The notes under the pieces were generated by a model. That model was not told the origin of the DNA. It made no database searches and saw nothing but the letters and a program-made list of their open reading frames with translations. A stretch of DNA of 64,000 nucleotides from Zonotrichia leucophrys gambelii (Eukaryota; Chordata; Aves; Passeriformes; Passerellidae), in contig NC_088173.1 of the NCBI RefSeq assembly GCF_028769735.1, positions 62,652,421 through 62,716,420 of the forward strand, read 5' to 3'. Made by a program: the position numbers and the translations under genes. Positions 48,401 through 57,598 of this stretch are shown here, one piece after another (the stretch's first letter is position 1; the number at the start of each line of letters is the position of its first letter).

Positions 48401-51400
48401 CAAATATTGTCTTTACTGAGATTTATTGGTAGCAGAAGAACAATGTGAAAAAAAATTCTTTTGGCTTTATTTTATTAAAACAATGTTACCTTTTCCAGAA
48501 AATTCATATAATATAGAGAATGAAGGATTTTATCACAATCAAACTTTTCTTTTAAAAAAATGGTTCAAATACAGCAATGTTTTTATTAAAAACATATACT
48601 GATATTGAAAGTCTGTAAAGAAGTATATAAAGAACTAAACACATTATAACTTTTCCAGTATAAGCATAGATTTAACATCTATGTCTGATATATACTGCAA
48701 AGAAATTACTTATATATAAATCGGTTAAAGTGCAAAATTTCTTCCCACACCTGTTTTAACATCAATCTTTCATATTTAATACTGTGGAAAAATCATACAT
48801 TCAAGTGTCTAAGTGCCTTTATAGATGTCACTTTTCCAAATTCTCACATAGGTGAGCCTTTCTGTATTCCTTGAAGTAGCAGTTTGTGCTATTCTGGTGG
48901 AATCCACATTCAATTCAGAATAATGGATTTTTTCATTACAATTTTTTAATGTCCCATTTGCTTTATCTGTTGACCCACTATCCATAGTCTCTGTACCTTA
49001 TGTTTTGCATGCCATGTATTTTGTTTTCATTGATCAGACCACACAAGGTACAAGAAAATGGGGTCTTCAAAACTATCAGCACATAATTGTCGAAAAGGTT
49101 ATCTATACTGTGAAAAACTCCCGAGTTTGATATTTCAGCCTTCACACACATGAGCAATTTTGCATACTGAAAAGACAATTAAAAGTGCTGAAAATCCTTC
49201 TGGGTTTCAGTACAATAGACAAAGAATAACCCTCTCTTTTCGGCTGTGATTGTATAATGAAACTACTAAAAACTAAACATGTCCAGTTTTTAGCACTAGA
49301 TTTGCCATTTTTATGGTTTATTTATTTTGAAAACTGAGGAGAGATCTTCAGCCTAGGACACAGAAACTCAATTTTTGGGTTTTCAGCTGCAGACTCATAC
49401 TGTTGGAAAAATCAAGAAAATGCTTTGTTCTTCCATCTTCTTCTCTAAAATTAGTGTGGAATAGTTCCTATTTGAACAAAGCAACAGGATTAAATTCAGT
49501 TGTTCAAAGTCATTTAAGATTTTGTGACAAAAAAATAAAATGCTTTGTGAAATTTATATTTGAAAAGCTCCATAAACTTCCTAAGCTACTTCTTACTTGC
49601 TTAACAACTAAAATTGTACTACATTTGAAAAATATACAGAACAATATAAAAGGGTAATAACCTTAAGATAAATGTCAATGTAAATAAAATTGATATCTGT
49701 CCTCATGAACTGTACTGGCGATTCTGAGAAAAGTTCTCTACATTCTGGTGGTGCACTTTACATTTCTTCTAAGTATCCTACTGATTGTTAAAGGCAGGCT
49801 GAATCAAAGAATGAAGGGTGCTTCCTGGGGTGTTTGCTGTAGCAAATTTATCAAATTCACACAATAACCTCACACTTCAAGACAATGGTTAATTCTTACA
49901 CATTATAAATTGATATCACTACTTACACAAAGCTGTTTTGGCAACCATATTATAACTTATATGTGAATATACAATGCCATGAAACAAGCAAAATATTTAG
50001 CAGAGCCTGGATAGGCCTGGCAATCAAGGGCCAGGTAACCAGGCTTGAGTGCTCCTTGAAAGAAAATCAAGCTGGGCTTGTTTTCTTTCTTGTGCCATTT
50101 TCTTCATTTAATTCTGATGTCTAATGCCTCCCTGTACCTAAGCTGAAAAATGTGTTTTCTGATTCCAGCATAGCTTTTTGGTATGCATGTCCAAGATATT
50201 CTCTTCGTGGTGTCTTGTGCTTATCTTGCATTTGTCTGATTACTTTTTATTTCTTCATTTCTTCCTTGTGAAATCACACAAAAATATTTCCCTTCTAGGG
50301 CCACATTTCTCTCATGTTTATATAAAATGCTAATGTATTGTGTTTGGATATTCTATAAAAATATTACTAAAATGTGTTACTAATTGCAATGTTTTGGTCA
50401 TACTTGTATTTAAGGAAAGCTGATATTAGCAAATAAAATTAAATAAAGAATTAACATTTTAATTGGGATATCTTAACACATCCAGGTTTCAGAAGGCCCT
50501 GCTTTGACTACATTGTCCAAATGGGCAATTACATTTGGTGGTTTCTAAAAGCAATAGTGATGTTAGAAGTAATTTAAAATATACTTATTAACACTAGCAG
50601 AAAATTCTTTAGGTTTTATTATTTTCCATTCTAGACCTACAGTAGATTATTCAACATCCTGACGAATTAACAGAATTCCTAGTCTATTGTGGGGCTGCAG
50701 GTTTCATGCTCCAGTTTCTATCACTAAGGGTTCTGTGTGATGCCTTGATCCAAAAGCACACATAATTAAAAGGAGTCACCCACCCCTGCCGCATATGCCA
50801 TGTTGAATTCCACAATTCTAGAGTGCCCTTAGGCACACAGCAGGGCTTACTCTTCAAAACCCCATGTCCTCTATGTTATTACTTATCTAATAAGTAACAT
50901 CAGCGCTGAATTCTGCTCCAGGCTGCTTTACATCAGAAAGCTACCATTTGAACACAATGGCAAAGTGGCATATCCTGAGTTAACAATAATAGTTCCTAAG
51001 TAAGGTAGCTATTTCCTTCATCTCTTCTCATGCAAACAACAGTGGGCATGATGTGATGGTGCTGTTATTACTGTTCTTTGTGCTGCTGTAAAAATATGTA
51101 GATACTGAGAAAAAAAAATTATTGAAATACAAGTAATAATAAAACAGTACATCTTTTCACTTTTTTCACCAGAACTTGAAGCCTTCTGGGAGGTTAACTG
51201 TGCACGTTTCAGAATGAAATGCTGGACTAAATTCTGAAATATAAAAAAGGTTTAAAAAACTTAATAAACATTTCCCTTATTTATCACAGCTCCCCTTTAA
51301 CCAAATATTAGGCCTTTGACCTTATAGATTTCTAGGAATCTAAAGAGTTTTGCAAAGTCACCTAGGATTAGAGCTACAAGAATGTGCAGTTTCCAGGTCC

Positions 51401-51949
51401 AAATTCCCAGACAATATTTTTTTGCTTATTTTTAAGAGAGAAACTTGACTAATCCTATTTTAACAAAACTCTGAAATGATTTGAAGATTTCTGGAAAGCA
51501 AAAGTTCAACTTTGAGCCATGGATAGAATTCTAAAGCCTTTGACAACTAGATGACCAAAACCAAATGAAGCGTAAACACCTTGATCATGCCTGGGTAGCA
51601 GTTAGTTTATATACAAATACGCTGACCCTTATTTTAATATGTTTTATAAACTAAGTGCAATTTGAGTGGTAATAAAAAAAAAAAATTAGCCAGCCTTTTC
51701 CATGACCCATATCATCACAAGCAGATCCCTTGTCTCACTGCACAACAGGTCCATCCATTTTTCTTCTGATAACATATTTACAGAAAGCTGTTTTCCTACC
51801 CTTCACTTCCCTTGCCAATTTCTACTCAAACTGAGTTTTGGCTTTCCTCCATCCACTCCTACAAGAAGTGAAATGCCTTTGCATTTCTCCCATGTAACCT
51901 GTCCCCACTTCTGTCATCTGTATACTTCCTTTTAGTAGCTGAGCTCAGT
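45471..51949. other. Unique AT-rich sequence, no confirmed gene
   Basis: 6.5 kb without recognised repeats. The most gene-like segment is on the minus strand at 48,997-49,166, with a 44-nt companion at 49,401-49,444. Both are discussed as hypotheses. Otherwise only short unrelated ORFs. Confidence 0.4.
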
Positions 51950-52045
51950 CAGGACCTCAGTCTTCATCTTTGTTGACCTTTTCCCAGACTTGCCTGACAA
52001 GAACGGACTATTCTTGTGCCCTGAGGAGGTTGTCTTTGAAGATCA
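51950..52045 (-). mobile_element. Possible CR1 fragment (minus strand)
   Basis: The CCTGAGGAGGTTGTCTTTGA and GATCAAACAGCACTTGT wording resembles a block near the middle of avian CR1 in reverse complement. The match is short and from memory; it could be chance. Confidence 0.35.
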
Positions 52046-54229
52046 AACAGCACTTGTATTTGGCAAATGTTCATCTAAAAAATGCAAAACTTATGTTTTA
52101 TTTAAAATAATAACTTTAACATAATTTTTTTCTGTCAGTTGTCTGGTTTTTGTGTTGGTTTGGTGGTTGTTTTTTTTTTTTGTGTGTGGTTTTTTTGTTT
52201 GTTTGGTTTGTTTTTTAATTTTGTTTTTTTTTTCTTTGTTTGTTTTGTTTTGTTTTTTCTGGAAGCATGATACCTTGCCATGTAATTTAATTTTCCAAGA
52301 TTCCAGTAGATACATAAATATTTTTTTCAGCAATGATGTACATGTAAATACTAAGAATGGTGGATAGATTATGCTGCTACTTGTGTGTAGCTTCATTTTC
52401 ATACTCTAAAACTCAGTTGTTAATTTCAAACTGTGTCCCCAGTTAACCCGTAAATATTTGACCATTTGTTGTGCAAACAAAAACATATAAATGTTAAAAT
52501 GTTTCTAAATCCAGACTTTACATTTCCTTATTTTTCTTATTAGATGATCAAACTTCAAAAATCCATCCTCCCAATGGAGAAAGAAAAAGCAATGGTAAAA
52601 AACCTGGAAAACTTAGGATCAGAAGACAATTACAACATCTTGTCCTTCTTACATATGAGAAAGTTATGGACAGATTTAGAATCACAGCAGCAAGCTGCGA
52701 ATGATATATGAAATTAAACAGTCCTGCTGATTTTACTGCTGTGCTGTTTGCTATGACCTGTAGACATTCAGGTGCACAATATTCGCATTGTGGACTGAAG
52801 AATAGCCATGCAATGCAAGACTTTAAAAGTGTGTCTGAGAGAGTTTTCAGTGTATGCTCTGTTTACCTCTTGTAATTCTTTACTTTAAAGACCCTGTTTC
52901 CAGACTAAAGCCCATGAAGAAAAAATAAGAGCTTATTCTCCAAAACAACCTACTTAGCATGGTAAAGAGCCAATACAGGTTATTTGTTTTTCCCTTTCTC
53001 ATCCCTAGGCAAGATATAAAGTTATGTTTCATGCATAAAGATGAATGCAAACAGCTTGCAAATGGAAAGGAAAATAATTTACAAGTGGTTTTATGTGCCT
53101 ACATTTGAAGGCTCTTATCACAGAGACCTTATGGCTTCTATCAAATATTCACAGGCTTGTCTTGTGTCATCCAATGGGCTGGACTTTTGTTCTATGTTAA
53201 GTAAAACATAAGGACTTACCTCCTGTTTGTCCGCTATCAATTAAAGAAGAATTAAGCCTTTAGATATGCAATGCTCATCAGTAAACAAATAATCTCTCAC
53301 CAGAAATTACCAAACGTGTGCCAATTTTACTTATGATATATATAGATTTGTCAAGTGTGGTGTGAATTTTAAAATTTGTGCTTAATAAACAACTTCTTTC
53401 TAGTTATTTTAAAATTTCCATCTCTTCGGGTAAGGATTTTCAGATAGTGCAGACATACGTTAGGTAACAAATACATATCTCTCCTTAATCTCTGGATCCA
53501 CTCAACTGCTGCATTGCAAGAGCAGAATTCCTTTTAGTGAAAAGATAATTTTAATTTGTGGAGGTTTTCCTGATTTATTTAAGTTTGTTTTAAAAAATAG
53601 AGGTAGATTTTCCTGATTGTTTAGATCTTTTATTATTTTGTCAAACATGCATGGAATCAGAAAGCAGTGTCATGACACAGCCACGCTGACAGAGCCCAGA
53701 GTGCCGTGCTGACAGTGATGAGACGTGGGAACTGCAGTTATTGGATGGGTAGCCAGTAGACATTACTGACACAATGTCTAGTAGAGTGAAAATTTGTGTA
53801 TTTTTAGTTGGGGCAAACTTTTAAGTGAGTAAAAAAGGAGAAGTCGATTCAGAAAAATATTTTACAAAATATAACAGGCTTTAAAGCTGTACTTTAATAT
53901 GACCTCTTTAGTATTTTCTTTAGTAAAAGCTTGGAATATACATAATTCATCTGCTGCTGATAAGGTCTTCTTGGCGATTTCAATGTTCTCCCATCTCAGA
54001 GATTTCTGAAGTAGATTATTTAGTAATCTTTCTGACAGGTATTACAGGCAGCAATTGCTGCAAGATTAGGGAGGCTTTATCACTGAGGAAGTCTATGGTT
54101 GTTTACACTTGTCTTTTAGACACTTCCAAATCCCTCAGAGATATAGTAAAGAATCTGACCTCCCCTGTAACTAAAATTATAGACCAATCTTTTTGCTTAT
54201 GCTTTTTGCAGATGAGTCAGTAAAAGTGT
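52046..54229. other. T/G-rich simple sequence, then unique AT-rich DNA
   Basis: About 52,140-52,260 is T/TTTG-rich low-complexity sequence. The rest is unique. A possible plus-strand last exon (52,544) followed by 3'-UTR-like sequence to an AATAAA at 53,384-53,389 is given under findings. No family was recognised. Confidence 0.4.
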
Positions 54230-54422
54230 GTACAGGTAAGGGCAGAAACGGTAGGGGAGCAATGGAATATCATTCCCAGTGCTAGGGCACAGTGGGGCCG
54301 TGGCTCCCTGGGTACCAGATATGGGGAGTGGTGGGTGATCCACCAGGGCAGGCACAGCACTGCCTCACAGCCAGAGCCCACCCTGCCATTGCAGTCAGGG
54401 CCAGGGCAGGCCTGGGGAGGCC
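54230..54422. other. GC-rich unclassified segment, left part
   Basis: A GC-rich block (GGGCAGGCACAGCACTGCCT, GGGCCAGGGCAGGCCTGGGG) interrupted by the miniature LTR element. It resumes at 55,431. Not recognised as any repeat family. It predates the insertion. Confidence 0.4.
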
Positions 54423-54428
54423 TTGGGC
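54423..54428 (+). repeat. Left target-site duplication (TTGGGC)
   Basis: TTGGGC precedes the TG of the 5' LTR and is repeated exactly after the CA of the 3' LTR at 55,425-55,430. A 6-bp duplication fits class II/alpharetrovirus-like integrase. Confidence 0.9.
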
Positions 54429-54706
54429 TGCAGTGAGAGTCCTATGTATTGGATAAGTGGGTCCTGGCTATTCTAAATGAGCTACAGCTGTGAATTCCAT
54501 AGTTGGGCAGCAGCTGTGGCTAGTGAAGATAGCTGGGATAAAAGGGGGTGGGCCAAGAGCCCAGGAAGAATTCTCTGTGAAGCTGTGATGAACTGTGCTG
54601 CAGAGAAGAAACGCATGGTAGAAAACCAGCTAGAGGGTATGGACTTTAGATATATGATTGTCACAGTATGGACTCTAGAAATATGAAATACAACAAGATA
54701 ACAACA
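54429..54706 (+). repeat. 5' LTR (278 bp)
   Basis: Begins TGCAGTGAGAGTCCTATG and ends AAGATAACAACA. A TATA-like GGGATAAAAGGGGG is near 54,535. The first ~54 bases are identical to the 3' LTR apart from none or one change. Beyond that, scattered substitutions are common. Confidence 0.9.
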
Positions 54707-54708
54707 AT

Positions 54709-54726
54709 TGGTGACCCCGATGTGAT
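54709..54726 (+). promoter_or_regulatory. Primer binding site, tRNA-Trp type
   Basis: TGGTGACCCCGATGTGAT, two bases after the LTR end. From memory it is complementary to the 3' end of vertebrate tRNA-Trp with one mismatch (T at position 13). tRNA-Trp is the primer used by alpharetroviruses. This site would prime minus-strand DNA synthesis. Confidence 0.85.
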
Positions 54727-55094
54727 GGAGGTATGCAGCCTGAGAGCTGTAGCAGCCTGAAGAGCTCTGGAAGATAGGTGTAGCAGCTTGAGAGCTGTGA
54801 AAGTTAAGGAGAAGAACATAGCTATTGAATCAAGGAGCTGTGGCAGCCAGGAGCTGCGAGAAATATGGCCTTTGAGCAAGAAGCTGTGTGTGTTTTACAC
54901 AACCTTTGAGTCATGGGGGAATGTGTGTATTGTATTTGTGTGGTGTACGAGGCCATTGAGTCTTGGGATAAAACATGAAGAAGCTGTGTGTGTTGTAGGA
55001 GGCCTTTGAGTCTTGGGATAAAGCATGTATTGTAAGGAAACGAATATATTGTACTTGGATATCTATATTGTATTTGAATATATCAGTTACTAAT
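54727..55094 (+). other. Internal region of the miniature element, noncoding
   Basis: About 370 bp of diverged tandem-like units. The units share AGCTGTGTGTGTTG and TTGAGTCTTGGGATAAA cores about 50-60 bases apart. No ORF longer than about 73 codons and no retroviral motif. It presumably holds whatever packaging signal the element needs, but none can be pointed out from sequence alone. Confidence 0.7.
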
Positions 55095-55109
55095 AGAAAA
55101 AGGGGGAAA
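55095..55109 (+). promoter_or_regulatory. Polypurine tract
   Basis: AGAAAAAGGGGGAAA ends one base before the TG of the 3' LTR, the position and composition required for priming plus-strand DNA synthesis. Confidence 0.9.
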
Positions 55110-55424
55110 TGCAGTGAGAGTCCTATGTATTGGATAAGTGGGTCCTGGCTATTCTAAATGAGCTGCAGCTGCCAAGTCCTTAGTTGGGCAGCAGCTGTGG
55201 CTCGTGAAGGTAGCTGGGATAAAAGGGGGTGGTCTGAGAGCCCTGGAGGAGCCCCTGTGAAACCACGAGGAGATGCACTGCAGAGAAGAACTGTGTGGTA
55301 GGAAACCAGCTAGAAGGTATGGACTTTAAGAATATAATAACTAAATTATATAATATAGAGTTATTATATAATATTATATAATAGTATGGGACTCTAGAAA
55401 TATGAATACAATAAGATAACAACA
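55110..55424 (+). repeat. 3' LTR (315 bp)
   Basis: Begins TGCAGTGAGAGTCCTATG and ends AAGATAACAACA. It is about 37 bp longer than the 5' LTR because of an AT-rich insertion or expansion at about 55,332-55,385, which contains a small inverted repeat (ATAATAACT / AGTTATTAT). Confidence 0.9.
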
Positions 55425-55430
55425 TTGGGC
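55425..55430 (+). repeat. Right target-site duplication (TTGGGC)
   Basis: Exact copy of 54,423-54,428, directly after the 3' LTR CA. Confidence 0.9.
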
Positions 55431-55585
55431 ACTGTGGGGCACCTTTCCAGGGATAGGCTGGAGCTGGGGCCCAGCTAAAGCTGGGTCAGGACATCACTCT
55501 GTGAGTGAGGATCAGAGCCAGGCCTGGGGAGGGGAACTAGGGGCAGACACAGCCTAGAGGTAGTCAGGACCTTTTACATTAGTGT
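55431..55585. other. GC-rich unclassified segment, right part
   Basis: Continuation of the GC-rich block at 54,230-54,422 (AGGCTGGAGCTGGGGCCCAG, AGCCAGGCCTGGGGAGGGGA). Joined to the left part it makes roughly 350 bp of GC-rich sequence in an AT-rich region. Confidence 0.4.
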
Positions 55586-57507
55586 TTCAGCATTCTTTTA
55601 TTGAGAAGTGTGCTTTTGAATTGACTTGTGTTTCTGCTCTGGTTCCCCTTATGCTTTCAAATTGTTATTACATGGTTTCTTCCTTTTGAATTAAAATATT
55701 TAGAAAGATTCTCGCCAGGATGACACTGAATGTTCTCTGATTGCCATTGGTTATCATGTTCAAGTTGCCAAAGTAGGATTAGTTCAAAGTTAAATTTCCT
55801 GTCTTCTCAATGCTGTGCTACTGCATGGAGACTTAAATCCATTTTGCTATTTTTCACTTGTAAAATACTAGCTTTGATTTCTGGAAATATTGATGTTCTT
55901 CAATGAGCATAGAATGCATGCAGCAATCTGAGTCAAGCATATTTTCACATCACTAGTTTTGCTATTGAATTCTGTCTTAAGGCATTGTGAAAGCAAAAAT
56001 AATATCTGGTTTACTACTACTACTAATTTAGTAGTTTAGTAGTTACTACTGCTACTAGTTTCAATATTAATTGTAAGTTGTGGCCTGTTTCTAGTGCTTT
56101 CTGACAAATACTTTTTAGGGAACCAAAGGGAAACAATCAATTACCATGAGAGTTCTCATCTGTCTAATTATCTCATGGCCAATACTCAATAAAACATGCA
56201 AAGGATCCAACGTTTTCATGATCTTTTACCTGAAACCTTGCACAACTTATTTAAAATTACACATTTTCATTGCATAGAGTACAGACTTAACTCTGACCTG
56301 TACTTTTCAGTGAAGTGTTTCAGCTCCTGTGAAGTAAACAGTTCATGACAGACACAGACTCTTGCTATTCAAGGAGAGCATAATGTCATACATGAGATTT
56401 CAAATCCTTCCTCACTTTGTTGATTCAGCTATCGTATATTTTGTACCATAGTTGGCTGAGTCACAACTTCTGTTCTCTTTTTTGGTCTCTTTTAAGCGCT
56501 CCATTCATACTCAACAGATAGCAGAGAACCTGAACAAACTAATACTTTTAGTGTGTCACTGTCATAATAATTTTAAACAGTGTGGAAGTCAGTGCCATGT
56601 CTTACCTAAATGATAAAATGACATCAGATATGTCTGCTGCAACAATACTTAATGTCCAACCCACTGTGGATTGGCTCCTGTAGTGACATTTAGAAATATC
56701 TTGACTACTCATCCTCATCTGAAAATCTTAATAACTTACATTTATGCTGATTACAGGATATATGTGTAAAAAAACCACCAGCCTTTATGAAGACATCAGA
56801 ATCTGTCTGTTCATTCATCTAATTGCTTTATCCATGCATAGCTAAATAGAATTAATTTTCAAAAGCCTTAATTATATCTAGATCTAATGTACTTGCCTGA
56901 TTTTAAACTTTTAAAATGCACCATTGATTTAAGGAGCCACTAAACTCTTTTGATAAACCTAAAATGACTATAGCACTGAAGAAGCATCAGTGGATCTCTG
57001 CATGACCAAGTTCAAATATGACTCACTGACCAAAGCAGAAATTCCTTCACTTCAGTCAAGATGATAGATTTGTCTCTTGTGTTTTCCACTATTATGTGGC
57101 TTAAAGAATTGTGCATGAAACCTTCATTATCATTATAGAAAATGAATGGCATTGCCAATTATTTAAGCTGGAATAATTTAGGAGCTGGCTGAGTGGAACC
57201 TAGAATGAAGCGAGCCAAAAACCATTACTTTAAAAACAAAACCAGTGTCTCTAGCAGTTATTTAAATATTTTCATCTGTTATTACCATAGACAGAACAAT
57301 TCATGGAGGCTAGACTTGGATTTTTTTAATCGATATTGGCTTCAAATTTTCATTGATATCCTAAAATACACCAAAAAAAAAGCAGGTCTTGATGTTATTA
57401 GACCTAAGTTATATGAGACTGAATACTAATACAGGTAAAAGGGAACGCACAGAAAGTGACAGATTTTTTTAAAGATACAGTTTTTCACTGTATTTTGTGA
57501 ACAAGAT
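55586..57507. other. Unique AT-rich sequence with a TAC/GTA hairpin
   Basis: No gene recognised. Contains the trinucleotide hairpin listed next. A plus-strand open segment at 55,709-55,777 has plausible splice flanks but is too short to weigh. Confidence 0.45.
56012..56059. repeat. (TAC)n / (GTA)n self-complementary repeat
   Basis: TACTACTACTACTAA is followed by TTTAGTAGTTTAGTAG and then TACTACTGCTACTAG, so complementary trinucleotide runs alternate and can fold on each other. Confidence 0.85.
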
Positions 57508-57598
57508 TGGACTCACTGTCCCTGCCCACGGAAATGGGTTTGGAAGTAGATGATCTTTCTGATCTCTTCTAACCCAATCTGTACTGCGGTTTTATGAT
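57508..57598 (+). mobile_element. CR1 LINE, last ~90 bp (plus strand)
   Basis: The CACTGTCCCTGCCCACGG, GGTTTGGAAGTAGATGATCT and CTTCTAACCCAATCTGTACT blocks are the final part of CR1, ending near TTTTATGATTA, a decayed octamer tail. Strongly 5'-truncated. Confidence 0.85.

Larger units (their letters stand above)
54429..55424 (+). mobile_element. Complete miniature non-autonomous LTR retrotransposon (996 bp, TRIM-like)
   Basis: Two direct LTRs (54,429-54,706 and 55,110-55,424) flank an internal region of only 403 bp. A primer binding site starts two bases after the 5' LTR, a polypurine tract ends directly before the 3' LTR, and the whole is bounded by the 6-bp duplication TTGGGC. The internal region has no open frame of note and consists of diverged short repeats (variants of TTGAGTCTTGGGATAAA and of AGCTGTGTGTGTTG, and in the first half variants of GAGAGCTGTAGCAGC), with no gag, pol or env wording. 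By its primer site and duplication size it would be mobilised by a class II, alpharetrovirus-like endogenous virus. The two LTRs differ at many positions past the first ~54 bases, so the insertion is not recent. Confidence 0.9.

Noticed and set aside
53207..53220. 14-nt minus-strand microexon candidate with excellent splice flanks
   Set aside because: GGAG|GTAAGTCC and TTCTTTAATTGATAG are strong, but a 14-nt segment carries no coding evidence and the phases match nothing nearby.
54212..54235. 24-nt plus-strand microexon candidate (acceptor CTTTTTGCAG, donor GTAAGG)
   Set aside because: No partner exon or family. It borders the GC-rich block and is likely chance.
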